From: Kocuria rhizophila DC2201
GTDB lineage: Bacteria > Actinomycetota > Actinomycetes > Actinomycetales > Micrococcaceae
DNA length: 64,000 bases
Assembly: GCF_000010285.1 (NCBI RefSeq)
Contig: NC_010617.1
Location: 186,001-250,000 of the forward strand
Reading direction: 5' to 3'
Below the pieces are notes generated by a model, which searched no databases, was not told where the DNA came from, and worked only from the letters and a program-made list of their open reading frames with translations. Below are positions 17,999-26,424 of this stretch, in pieces. Both the position numbers and the translations under genes were made by a program. Position 1 is the stretch's first letter. Every line of letters begins with the position of its first letter.

Positions 17999-18134
17999 GT
18001 CTGTCTCAACGGCCCCGGGCGGGGCCTTATTCCATGCCGCGGCAAGTTTCTCGTGCGCGCTGCCGGACGCCGCCGCCCGGTGGCCTTGGTCTTCCAATCT
18101 CCCCGGGGGTGCCCGGGCGAGTGGGGGAGCAGCC

Positions 18135-19157
18135 TCAGGCGGAGATCAGCGCAATGCCCGTGAGCACGGCGGCGCAGCCGATGAGCCGCGGCACCAGGCG
18201 GTTCTCCTTGTAGATCCACCACGCGAGCAGCGAGCCCACCACGATGCTCGACTCCCGCAGGGGAGCCACGAGCGCCACCGGGGCGGACTGCATGGCGAAG
18301 AGCACCAGGATGTACGCGAGCGGGGACAGCAGGCCCACCGCGACGATCCGGTTCCGGTCCACGGCCCACGAGCGCACCATGTCCTGGCGCTGCCGCCACG
18401 CCTTGGGCGTCAGGGTGAGCACCAGGACCACCGAGGTCAGCGCGAAGTACAGCACGGGCGGCAGGTCCAGGGTGGCCATGGAGTGGTCGTCCCACAGGGT
18501 GTACCCGGCGATGCACGCGCCCACCGCGGCACCCCACAGCACGCCGGTCAGGGCGGACCCGCGGGTGGGTGTGGCAGCGGAGTCGCCCCCCGGTGAGTGC
18601 CCGTCCGCTCCTTCCGGGGTCGACGTTCCGGACGCGGAGGAGTCCAGCGGGGCGGCGTCGCGCGCGATGACCGCGCCGGGATCCGACGCGTCGGACGAAC
18701 TCGGCGGGGCGGCGTCGTCGTCCCGGGTGGAAGTGGGCGTGCCGAACGTGGCGACCACGGCCACGCCCACGAGCACGGCGATCGCCCCGGCGGCGGCCGT
18801 GAGGGAGAGCTGCTCACCCAGGAACAGGACCGCCACGATCATGGTGATCATGGGCCCGGTGCCGCGGGCCACCGCGTAGACCACGCCCAGGGGTGCGCGG
18901 TCGTAGCCGGTCTGCAGGGCGGTGCCGTAGACGGTGTGCAGCAGCCCGGAGACCACGGCGGCGCCCACGAGGGGCCACCCCCAGGACTGCCACGCCCCGG
19001 GTTCCAGCAGGCTCACGGGGATCAGCGCCACCGAGGAGACGAGCCCGTACCACCACACGAACAGGGTCCCGTTGCCGCGGATGCCCTTGGCGAGGATGTT
19101 CCAGACCGCGTGCACCACGGCGGCCAGGAGGATCAGAAACACGCTGAGAGCGGACAT
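18135..19157 (-). CDS. EamA/DMT-family membrane transporter
   Basis: A 340-residue member of the drug/metabolite transporter superfamily, ten membrane segments in two five-helix halves, each an EamA unit (first half begins SVFLILLAAVVHAVWNILAK). Members export amino acids, nucleosides or other small metabolites. The two halves are separated by a 65-residue hydrophilic linker (about residues 147-210) rich in Ser, Asp and Gly, much longer than usual, and a copy of the dispersed 11-mer opens it (DDDAA). ATG 19157 is chosen as the first codon before the first helix. Confidence 0.85.
   Translation of the reverse strand: MSALSVFLILLAAVVHAVWNILAKGIRGNGTLFVWWYGLVSSVALIPVSLLEPGAWQSWGWPLVGAAVVSGLLHTVYGTALQTGYDRAPLGVVYAVARGTGPMITMIVAVLFLGEQLSLTAAAGAIAVLVGVAVVATFGTPTSTRDDDAAPPSSSDASDPGAVIARDAAPLDSSASGTSTPEGADGHSPGGDSAATPTRGSALTGVLWGAAVGACIAGYTLWDDHSMATLDLPPVLYFALTSVVLVLTLTPKAWRQRQDMVRSWAVDRNRIVAVGLLSPLAYILVLFAMQSAPVALVAPLRESSIVVGSLLAWWIYKENRLVPRLIGCAAVLTGIALISA
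18709..18719 (-). repeat. Dispersed 11-mer, copy 8 (EamA linker)
   Basis: 14-base form encoding DDDAA at the start of the linker between the two EamA halves. Confidence 0.75.
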
Positions 19158-19258
19158 CACCGTCCATTGGAGCGCACGCGGGGACGTGCGGGCGAATCGG
19201 AGCGCGGATTGCGTCGCCGCGCCACGCCCGCCGGGCGGCGGGCAGCGTCCGGGACGGC

Positions 19259-19855
19259 TCAGTCCCGCCGGTACTTCAGCAGCTCCGCCATGGCCGCCAC
19301 GGTCTCCCGGGCGATCCCCGTGCGGTTCTCCACGTGCAGCTTGAACATGACGCCCTCCCCCAGGGAGATCACCAGCTCTGCGGGAATGCTGGTGCACCCG
19401 CTGAGCCGCAGCAGCTCGCGCGCCTGCCCCTCGAGCCGCACGCGCTCCTCCGCGAGCACGGTGGCCAGCTGCGCGTTCTCCCGGGTGGTGTCCACGAGCC
19501 AGCACAGGGTCCCGCGCAACTCCGCGTCCTCCAGCCCCCGGCCGGTGATGACCCGCAGCATGCGCTGCGCGGTGACCTCCGGGTCCGGGCGGGCGGCCTC
19601 CGCGGCCGCCTCGGCCAGCACCCGCCGGGCCTCGGCGTCCCGGCGGGACTCGATGTCCTCCACGCACGCCGTGAGCAGGGCGTCCCGGGTGGCGAAGTAG
19701 TAGCGGATGGAGCCGTTGGGGACCCCCGCCCTCTCGGCCACCTGGCGGTGGGTCACGGCGGCCGTGCCCCCGTGCGCGAGCAGCTCGCACGCGGCGGCGA
19801 GGATGTCCGCCCGGCGCTCCACGGCGCGGGCCTGTGTGCCTGCGATGACCACCAC
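19259..19855 (-). CDS. TetR-family repressor
   Basis: A 198-residue regulator. The N-terminal helix-turn-helix (about residues 14-60) reads ADILAAACELLAHGG and VAERAGVPNGSIRYYFATRD; the rest is the ligand-binding, dimerising part. It is divergent from the Bcr/CflA-type pump and shares a 93-base intergenic region with it containing a palindrome, so it probably represses the pump and itself. The start is uncertain: GTG 19855 lies directly on GAGGA, and GTG 19852 is in frame. Confidence 0.85.
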   Translation of the reverse strand: MVVIAGTQARAVERRADILAAACELLAHGGTAAVTHRQVAERAGVPNGSIRYYFATRDALLTACVEDIESRRDAEARRVLAEAAAEAARPDPEVTAQRMLRVITGRGLEDAELRGTLCWLVDTTRENAQLATVLAEERVRLEGQARELLRLSGCTSIPAELVISLGEGVMFKLHVENRTGIARETVAAMAELLKYRRD

Positions 19856-19863
19856 TCCTCAAA

Positions 19864-19883
19864 ACTAGTACGGGCGTACAACT
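19864..19883. promoter_or_regulatory. Candidate TetR operator
   Basis: ACTAGTACG-gg-CGTACAACT, an imperfect palindrome (7 of 9 pairs), lies 8 bases upstream of the TetR start and next to a TATGCT -10-like box for the pump gene. Confidence 0.55.
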
Positions 19884-19948
19884 ATGCTATATCCTCGTCG
19901 AGTGCCACCCGCCGTGCGGGCAGAGACAGCGAGAAGGCAAGCTCAGCC

Positions 19949-21181
19949 ATGACAGCAACCCTTGACACCCCCGAGGTGATTCCGGCCCCCGCGGCCCCGC
20001 CCCGTTCCTTCCTCCTCTCCCTGGCCGCCGTGCTGGGCGTGGGTCCCTTCGCGATCGACATGTACCTCGCGTCCCTGCCCGAGATCGGCGCGAACTTCGC
20101 CGCCCCGTCCTGGACGGTGCAGCTCACCCTCACGGGCTACCTCATCATGCTCGGCGCGGGGCAGCTGGTTGCGGGGCCCGTGACGGATGCTTTCGGACGG
20201 CGCCGCCCGCTGCTGCTGGGCCTGAGCATCTTCATCGCGGCCTGCCTGCTCGCGGCCGCGGCGCCCTCCATGGCCGTGCTCGTGGTGGCCCGCATGCTCC
20301 AGGGCGCGGGGGCCGCCATGGCGTTCGTGGTGGTCAACAGCGCCGTGCGGGACCGCGTCTCCGGCGACGCCGCCACCCGCGCCTTCGCCGTGCTCGTCAC
20401 CGTGACCTCGGTGATCCCCATGATCTCCCCGGCCGTCGGCGGCTGGGTGGGCGAGCTCTTCGGGTGGCGCCCGGTGTTCCTGGTGCTCGCGCTGATCGGG
20501 GCCGTGTCCCTCGGCATCGTGTTCCGGTGGCTGCCCGAGTCACTGCCCGCCCAGCGGCGGGTCCCGCTGGCCTTCGCGCCCGTGCTGCGCGCCTACGCCG
20601 GGCACCTGCGCTCCCGCCGGATGCTCGTGCCCCTGGGGGCGCTCGCGGGCACGTTCGTGTACCTCTTCTGCTACCTGGGCGGGGCGTCCTACGTCTACCA
20701 GGGCCACTACGGGGTGGGTCAGGCGGACTTCGGGATGATCTTCGGGGTCACGGGCTTCGCCTCGGTGGGCGGCGCGGTGATCGGCCACCGCCTGGCGCAC
20801 CGGCTGACCACGGGCCAGCTGGGCGTGCTGGGGATGCTCATCATGGTGGCGGGCGGCATCATGGCCACCGCGGCCGCGCTGTGCACCGACTCCCTGTTCC
20901 TGCTGGCCCTGAGCGTGGGCTTCGGGCTGCTGGGCCTGGGCGCGTGCGAACCCGCGTTCATGTCCCTGTGCATGTCCTCGGCCACCAGCAACGTGGGGGC
21001 GGCCTCCGCGCTGCTCGGTGCCACCCAGTTCCTCTCCGGCGCGCTGACGACGGCGCTGATCGCCTTTCCCGCCACGCTCGCCCCGTGGGCGTGGGCGGCC
21101 ACGATGCTCGGGGTGGCCGTGGTGTCCCTGGGGTTCGCGCTCCTGGCGTCACGGTGGTCCGTTCCGGTCCGTCAGGTTTGA
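19949..21181 (+). CDS. Bcr/CflA-type multidrug efflux MFS transporter
   Basis: A 410-residue twelve-helix major facilitator. The loop between helices 2 and 3 reads GPVTDAFGRRRPLL (family motif A), and MLQGAGAAMAFVVVNSAVRD in helix 4 is the mark of Bcr/CflA drug:H+ antiporters. The opening PFAIDMYLASLPEIG is also diagnostic. Likely exports a drug or toxic metabolite, under control of the divergent TetR. ATG 19949 has GAAGG upstream and precedes a short hydrophilic tail. Confidence 0.9.
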   Translation: MTATLDTPEVIPAPAAPPRSFLLSLAAVLGVGPFAIDMYLASLPEIGANFAAPSWTVQLTLTGYLIMLGAGQLVAGPVTDAFGRRRPLLLGLSIFIAACLLAAAAPSMAVLVVARMLQGAGAAMAFVVVNSAVRDRVSGDAATRAFAVLVTVTSVIPMISPAVGGWVGELFGWRPVFLVLALIGAVSLGIVFRWLPESLPAQRRVPLAFAPVLRAYAGHLRSRRMLVPLGALAGTFVYLFCYLGGASYVYQGHYGVGQADFGMIFGVTGFASVGGAVIGHRLAHRLTTGQLGVLGMLIMVAGGIMATAAALCTDSLFLLALSVGFGLLGLGACEPAFMSLCMSSATSNVGAASALLGATQFLSGALTTALIAFPATLAPWAWAATMLGVAVVSLGFALLASRWSVPVRQV

Positions 21182-21370
21182 GGGCCCGGGCCGCGTGGAG
21201 GCCCGCCGGGCGGTGCCGTGCCCGCGCCGCGCGGCCGCATGCGTCCCCGGGAGCGCCGGGGCATCCAGGCCGCCCCTGCCGGCGACGGCTAGTGTGGACT
21301 GTGCGCAGCATACGGCCGGGGCAGGGGCCGTGACCTCCCAACCTCTGCCGGCATGGAAAGGCGTTCTCCC

Positions 21371-22741
21371 GTGAAGAAACGACTTGTCGCTGAGTGGGAG
21401 CCCGCGCTCGGGGCCTTCGTCACCTGGCCCGCGGCGCTTCCGGGTGCCCTGCTACGGGACCTCGCGCTGGACGCGCACCTGTGGGTCCTCGTCACGGGCG
21501 CCGCCTCGGAGACCGACGCCGCCGCGTGGTTCGCGTCCCAGGGCGTCTCCCCGGACCGGGTCACCTTCGTCCATGCGCCGCAGGGCGACGACGCCGTGTG
21601 GGTGCGCGACTGGGGCCCGCACCCCGTGATGGACGAGCGCGGTCAGCTGTGGTGCGTGGGCCCGCGGTACGTCTACGCCACCCCGTTCACGACCCACGAA
21701 CCGGGCGCGCCCCTCGAGACCGCGGACCGTGAACCGCTCGCCGCGCTCGAGTACGAGCCTGTGGACCAGCGTGCCCAGCCCGCGCTCGCCCGGGCGCTGG
21801 GGCTGCCGTTCGAGAAGCTCCCGCACGCCTTCACCGGGGGCAACGTGCTCTCGGACGGCCACGACCTGCTCATCAGCACCCAGGTGCTCGTGGCGGAGAA
21901 CGCGTTCGACGGCGCCATGTGGGACGAGGTGCGCCAGGACGCCTCCGCGGCCACGGGCATGAGTGAGCACGTGGTGCTGCCCGACTACGAGAACTGGGGC
22001 ATCCAGCACGCGGACTGCCTGCTCAAGGTCCTGGACGAGGAGCGGCTGCTGGTGCTGCGCCCGCCCGCGGACCACCCGCTGCGGGAACGCTACGACGCGA
22101 TCGTGACCGAGCACCTGGAGCCGCTGCTCACCCGCTGGGGGCGGCCCTTCGAGATCCTGCGCATGGACACCGGAATCAGCCCCCACGGCGGGCTGGCGCC
22201 GTACGTGAACTCGGTGGTGCTCAACAAGGTGGTCTACGTGCCGCGCTACGGCATCCCGGAGGACGAGACGGCCCTGGAGCAGTGGCGCGCGGCCATGCCG
22301 GGCTACGAGGTCCGCGGGTACACGTTCTCCTTCGACAAGGAGCCCCACGCGGTGCGCAACCCCCGGAACACGGGCCCCACCGGCTGGCGGGACGGGGACG
22401 TGCTGCACTGCCGCGTGCGCGGGGTGTTCGACCCCAGGATGATGCACGTGTCCGTGCGACGCCCCGGCCCCGAGAACCCCTCCCTGGTGCGGGTGCGCGC
22501 GGAGGGCTGCGGCGGCACCCGGGTGAAGGCGGTGACCCTGCTGAGTCGCCGGGCGGACGGTGCGGAGACCACCCGCACCCCCATGCGGGAGACCGCGCTG
22601 AACGGCGAGTACACGGCCCACCTGCCGCAGGGGCCGGACTCCCGGGAACTTGAGTACGCGGTGGAGGCCACCTCCGAGGACGGCCGGGTGCAGCGCTGGC
22701 CCCGCCCGTCGGCCGCGTGGCTGCGCGCGTCGATAGACTGA
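21371..22741 (+). CDS. Agmatine deiminase/peptidyl-arginine deiminase family protein
   Basis: Hydrolyses the guanidinium group of agmatine or a related compound to a citrulline-type product and ammonia. The family's WVRDWGP, TGGNVLSDGHD, and DVLHCRVRG with the likely catalytic Cys are seen, as is GISPHGG. The chain of 456 residues is about 100 longer than AguA: residues after about 355 form an extra beta-rich domain with no obvious match. GTG 21371 is chosen because GGAAAGG lies eight bases before it; ATG 21353 is in frame without such a site. The tdk gene begins six bases later. No carbamoyl transferase is near, so the role may differ from classic agmatine catabolism. Confidence 0.75.
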   Translation: MKKRLVAEWEPALGAFVTWPAALPGALLRDLALDAHLWVLVTGAASETDAAAWFASQGVSPDRVTFVHAPQGDDAVWVRDWGPHPVMDERGQLWCVGPRYVYATPFTTHEPGAPLETADREPLAALEYEPVDQRAQPALARALGLPFEKLPHAFTGGNVLSDGHDLLISTQVLVAENAFDGAMWDEVRQDASAATGMSEHVVLPDYENWGIQHADCLLKVLDEERLLVLRPPADHPLRERYDAIVTEHLEPLLTRWGRPFEILRMDTGISPHGGLAPYVNSVVLNKVVYVPRYGIPEDETALEQWRAAMPGYEVRGYTFSFDKEPHAVRNPRNTGPTGWRDGDVLHCRVRGVFDPRMMHVSVRRPGPENPSLVRVRAEGCGGTRVKAVTLLSRRADGAETTRTPMRETALNGEYTAHLPQGPDSRELEYAVEATSEDGRVQRWPRPSAAWLRASID

Positions 22742-22747
22742 CCGACC

Positions 22748-23371
22748 GTGGCCAAGCTCTACTTCCGCTACGGCGCGATGAACTCCGGGAAATCCACGGC
22801 GCTGCTCCAGGCCGCCTACAACTACGAGGAGCGCGGGCAGCGTGTGCTGCTCGCCAAGCCCCGCGTGGACACCAAGGGTGAGGACCAGATCCTCTCCCGC
22901 CTGGGCGTCACCCGGTCCGTGGACTTCCTCATCCCGCCGGGGGAGAGCGTCATGGGGCTGTTCAAGCGCCACGCCCTGGGCGACGACCCGGACGCCCTGC
23001 TCGAGCACGTGGAGGCCCAGCCCGTGGCGTGCCTGCTGGTGGACGAGGCCCAGTTCCTCCAGGCCGAGCAGGTGGACGACCTGCTGCGCATCGCGGTGCT
23101 CTCCGAGGTTCCCGTGATGGCCTACGGCATCCGCACCGACTTCCGTACGCGTTCCTTCCCCGGCTCCGAGCGGCTCATGGAGCTCGCCCACTCGCTCGAG
23201 GAGCTCAAGACCATCTGCCGCTGCGGCCGCAAGGCGGTGTTCAACACCCGCAAGGTGGGGGAGGATTTCGTGTTCGAGGGGGACCAGGTGGCCATCGACG
23301 GCGTGGCCGTGACCTACGAGTCCCTGTGCGCGGCGTGCTACCTGCGCGAGTCCGGCGGCCGGCTGGGGTGA
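22748..23371 (+). CDS. tdk: Thymidine kinase
   Basis: Phosphorylates thymidine to dTMP with ATP, the pyrimidine salvage pathway. The 207-residue, type II enzyme shows Walker A GAMNSGKST (residues 9-17), the DEAQF of the catalytic glutamate region, and structural-zinc cysteines CRCG and CAACY. Starts with GTG at 22748; TAGACT eight bases before it could be a -10 box of a leaderless mRNA even though the deiminase ends six bases upstream. Next comes pyrE, also pyrimidine metabolism. Confidence 0.94.
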   Translation: MAKLYFRYGAMNSGKSTALLQAAYNYEERGQRVLLAKPRVDTKGEDQILSRLGVTRSVDFLIPPGESVMGLFKRHALGDDPDALLEHVEAQPVACLLVDEAQFLQAEQVDDLLRIAVLSEVPVMAYGIRTDFRTRSFPGSERLMELAHSLEELKTICRCGRKAVFNTRKVGEDFVFEGDQVAIDGVAVTYESLCAACYLRESGGRLG

Positions 23372-23423
23372 GCGGGCGCCGTCGTCCCCGCTGCCGTGCC
23401 ACCTGGCCACGTAAGCTGGGCGC

Positions 23424-24005
23424 ATGAGCACCGACTTCTCTCCCGTGGACCTGGACACCGCCCGCGAGCGCCTGCGCGACCTCATCAAGGACCTCGCCGT
23501 GGTGCGGGGCAAGGTCACGCTGGCCAGCGGCATCGAGGCGGACTACTACGTGGACCTGCGGCGGGTGACGCTGCACCACGAGGCCTCCCGCTACGTGGGC
23601 CGGGTGATGCTGGGTCTGCTGGACGAGGCGGGCATCGAGTTCGACGCTGCCGGCGGCCTCACCATGGGTGCGGACCCGGTGGGTCACGCGATCATGCGCA
23701 CCGCCGGGGACCAGGACCGCGCGATCGACACTTTCGTGGTGCGCAAGGCCCAGAAGTCCTACGGCATGGGCCGTCAGGTGGAGGGCCCCAGCGTGAAGGG
23801 GCGCAACGTGGTGGTCGTGGAGGACACCTCCACCACCGGGGGCTCCGCGCTGACCGCGGTGGAGGCCCTGCAGAACGCGGGCGCGAACGTGGTGGCCGTG
23901 GCCGTGATCGTGGACCGCCGCACCGGCGCCAAGGAGCGCATCGAGGAGACCGCGGGCGTCCCGTGCCTGTACGCCTACTCCAAGGACGAGCTGGGGCTTG
24001 ACTGA
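23424..24005 (+). CDS. pyrE: Orotate phosphoribosyltransferase
   Basis: Joins orotate to PRPP to make OMP, the fifth step of de novo UMP synthesis. The 193-residue protein carries KVTLASGIEADYYVDLR, the PRPP-binding loop VVVVEDTSTTGGSA (about residues 130-143), and a flexible-loop KAQKSYGMGR. A promoter box TAAGCT sits exactly six bases before ATG 23424, implying a leaderless mRNA. The following SPOUT methylase gene overlaps by eight bases. Confidence 0.95.
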   Translation: MSTDFSPVDLDTARERLRDLIKDLAVVRGKVTLASGIEADYYVDLRRVTLHHEASRYVGRVMLGLLDEAGIEFDAAGGLTMGADPVGHAIMRTAGDQDRAIDTFVVRKAQKSYGMGRQVEGPSVKGRNVVVVEDTSTTGGSALTAVEALQNAGANVVAVAVIVDRRTGAKERIEETAGVPCLYAYSKDELGLD

Positions 24006-24717
24006 TCCGGGCACGTCCGCCGACGACGCCGCCCGCGCGCGGCACGTGCCCGCCCCACCGGCGCCGGAGGAGCGCGCGGTGGGTGTGGGTCCCTGGCAGG
24101 GTGAGTGGCCCACCGGGGAGCACTGGGACCCCGAGCTGCTGCGCGACGGCGACCGTCGCAACGTGGCGGACACGTACCGCTACTGGCGCATGGACGCGAT
24201 CATCGCGGACCTGGACTCGCGCCGCCACGCCTTCCACGTGGCGGTGGAGAACTGGGAGCATGACTTCAACATCGGTTCCGTGGTGCGCACCGCCAACGCG
24301 TTCCTGGCGCGCGAGGTCCACATCATCGGGCGACGCCGCTGGAACCGCCGCGGGGCCATGGTCACCGACCGCTACCAGCACGTGCGCCACCACGCGAGCG
24401 TCGCGGAGTTCGTAGAGTGGGCGCGCGGCGAGGAGCTCGCGGTGCTGGCCATCGACAACGTCCCCGGTTCGCAGCTGATCGAGACGTTCGACCTGCCCGA
24501 GCGCTGCGTCCTGGTCTTCGGCCAGGAGGGCCCGGGGGTCTCGGGGGAGCTGGTGGCGCAGGCGGATGCCGTCCTGGCCATCGAGCAGTTCGGCTCCACC
24601 CGTTCCATCAATGCCGGGGCGGCCGCCGCCGTGACCATGCACGCGTGGATCCGGCGCCACGTGTTCGAGCAGGGTCCTGCGCCCTCGTCCCACGTCACGA
24701 AGGGCGCGGGAGTGTGA
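23998..24717 (+). CDS. SPOUT (SpoU/TrmH) 2'-O-methyltransferase
   Basis: Methylates a ribose 2'-OH in tRNA or rRNA using S-adenosylmethionine. Three SPOUT motifs are clear: NIGSVVRTANAFLA (motif 1), VFGQEGPGVS (motif 2) and IEQFGSTRSINAGAAAAVTM (motif 3), which form the trefoil knot in the last 150 residues. TTG 23998, overlapping the pyrE stop, gives 239 residues; GTG 24043 would give a shorter form. The region between them is low complexity and holds the dispersed 11-mer. Substrate RNA is unknown. Confidence 0.85.
   Translation: MTDPGTSADDAARARHVPAPPAPEERAVGVGPWQGEWPTGEHWDPELLRDGDRRNVADTYRYWRMDAIIADLDSRRHAFHVAVENWEHDFNIGSVVRTANAFLAREVHIIGRRRWNRRGAMVTDRYQHVRHHASVAEFVEWARGEELAVLAIDNVPGSQLIETFDLPERCVLVFGQEGPGVSGELVAQADAVLAIEQFGSTRSINAGAAAAVTMHAWIRRHVFEQGPAPSSHVTKGAGV
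24022..24032 (+). repeat. Dispersed 11-mer, copy 9 (methylase N-terminus)
   Basis: Encodes DDAA within the first 12 codons if TTG 23998 is used, or lies in untranslated DNA if GTG 24043 is the true start. Confidence 0.7.
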
Positions 24718-24762
24718 AAGAGGCCGACCGGCCATAGCCAGGAGGCAGAAGTTACCGTATGG

Positions 24763-24784
24763 TCATGTGAGACAAATCACATGA
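24763..24784. promoter_or_regulatory. Crp/GlxR-type operator of the lipase gene
   Basis: TCATGTGA-gacaaa-TCACATGA, a perfect 8-bp inverted repeat containing TGTGA-N6-TCACA, the consensus for CRP-family proteins. It ends 12 bases before the lipase ATG, downstream of a possible TACCGT -10, so repression is likelier than activation. Confidence 0.75.
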
Positions 24785-24796
24785 TGAAAGGGTCGC

Positions 24797-26176
24797 ATGC
24801 TCATGCCTGCCTCGACCACACGGCCATCATCCTTCCGGCGTTCTGCGGGTGCCCTCGCCCTGGGCGCCGGGCTGCTGCTTGCTGGACTGCAGCCCGCGCA
24901 TGCGCAGAACGCAGCAGGCACTGCACCGGATGGCGGCTTCTCCGAGCTGCCGCGCAGCGAGCAGGACCAGAAGCTCCAGGAGCAGGGTCTGACCCGCGAT
25001 GATCTTGCCCGCGAGGATGCGCTGAAGAAGCTCCGCAGCTCCACGGACACGGACTTCTACAGCGCCCCGGCACAGCTGCCGGCCGCCAACGGGGGCGTGG
25101 TGCGTTCGGAGCCGTCCACGTTCTACCTGGACCCCGTCAAGCTCATCAAGCCCAATGCGTCCGCCACGCGCATCATGTACAAAACCACCAACAGCAAGAA
25201 CCAGGCCGTGGCCACCACGGGCACCGTGCTGCAGTCCAAGGCTGCGTGGCGCAGGCCCGGCCCGCGGCCGCTCGTGGTGCTGTCCTCGGGCACCCAGGGC
25301 ATGGGCGACTCGTGCGCGCCGTCCCGTCAGATGGCCATGGGCACGAACTACGAAGGCCTCAGCCTGACCGGTCTGATCAACGCCGGCTACAACGTGGTGG
25401 CCCCGGACTACATCGGTCTGGGCACCGAGGGCGCCCACACCTACATGAACCGTGTGGACCAGGCCCACGCCGTGCTCGATGCCGTGCGCGGTGCGCAGCA
25501 GCTCGGCGTGGAGGGAGTGGACGCGAAGACCCCCGTGGCCGCCGTGGGGTACTCGCAGGGCGGCGGTGCCACGGCTGCAGCCGCGGAGAGCGCCCCTGAG
25601 TACGCCCCGGAGGTGCAGCTCAAGAGCGCGTGGGTGGGTGCGCCGCCCGCGGATCTCACGCTCACGGGCCAGCACATCGACTCTTCTCTCTTCTCCGGCC
25701 TGTCCTTCTACGTGATGGGGGCGGCCGAGGACTCTGGGGTGGCGGTTCGGGACAGGCTCAATGCGGAAGGGCAGAGGCGCTATGACAAGGCCCAGGACAG
25801 CTGCCTGGTGGGCACCGTCCTCTCCGACGCCCTGGTGCCGTCCGAGAAGCTCACGGCTGACGGGCGCTCCTTCTCCCAGCTGCTCGGGGATCCCGCTCTG
25901 AAGGCGTACCTGGACGAGCAGACCATCGGCGCCGCGGGCCGCCACCCGCGTGTCCCGGTGCGCATCGCCCACACCGTGGCGGACGACGTCGTGCCCTACC
26001 AGTCGGGCCGACGGCTCGCCCAGAAATGGTGCGCCTCCGGGGTGAACGTGTCCATGCAGACGCTCGCCACGCCCACCCATGTGGGCGCCTCCCTGGAGGG
26101 CATTCCCTCGATGCTCGTCTACCTGGACGCACGGTTCAAGGGCATCTCGCAGACCAGCTCATGCTGGCGGCTGTGA
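24797..26176 (+). CDS. Secreted lipase/esterase, LIP (PF03583) family
   Basis: An exported alpha/beta hydrolase of 459 residues. A twin-Arg-free signal peptide with a long hydrophobic core ends at QPAHA-Q (about residue 36). Catalytic Ser lies in GYSQGG near residue 253, Asp in HTVADDVVPY and His in ATPTHVGA near residue 433. Four Cys could form two disulphides. Secretory lipases of this family split triacylglycerols, so this enzyme would feed the acyl-CoA enzymes elsewhere. AAAGGG precedes ATG 24797. The perfect Crp/GlxR site at 24763-24784 suggests carbon-source control. Confidence 0.86.
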   Translation: MLMPASTTRPSSFRRSAGALALGAGLLLAGLQPAHAQNAAGTAPDGGFSELPRSEQDQKLQEQGLTRDDLAREDALKKLRSSTDTDFYSAPAQLPAANGGVVRSEPSTFYLDPVKLIKPNASATRIMYKTTNSKNQAVATTGTVLQSKAAWRRPGPRPLVVLSSGTQGMGDSCAPSRQMAMGTNYEGLSLTGLINAGYNVVAPDYIGLGTEGAHTYMNRVDQAHAVLDAVRGAQQLGVEGVDAKTPVAAVGYSQGGGATAAAAESAPEYAPEVQLKSAWVGAPPADLTLTGQHIDSSLFSGLSFYVMGAAEDSGVAVRDRLNAEGQRRYDKAQDSCLVGTVLSDALVPSEKLTADGRSFSQLLGDPALKAYLDEQTIGAAGRHPRVPVRIAHTVADDVVPYQSGRRLAQKWCASGVNVSMQTLATPTHVGASLEGIPSMLVYLDARFKGISQTSSCWRL

Positions 26177-26283
26177 GCGCCACGAGGCAACGACCCCCGG
26201 GCGCCGCGCACCCACCGAGGAGGTCACCCGTGGGTCCGCACGTGGTCACGGCTGCGTGACCACGGCGCGGCTCTGAGCCGATC

Positions 26284-26321
26284 GGGCCGCCACGGTTCAT
26301 CCCGTGGCGGCCCGCAATTTT
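26284..26321 (+). terminator. Rho-independent terminator after the lipase
   Basis: GGGCCGCCACGG (26284-26295) pairs perfectly with CCGTGGCGGCCC (26302-26313), then GCAATTTT. One of the few hairpins here with a T-run. Confidence 0.85.
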
Positions 26322-26424
26322 ACGGTGCCGTCCCGGGTCACGAGCAGACCCGTCGCCTAGACTGGAAACAGGCCTCAGGCCACGGTCCAGCCGTGCATCG
26401 GGAACCCAGAAGAAGGAGCACTCC

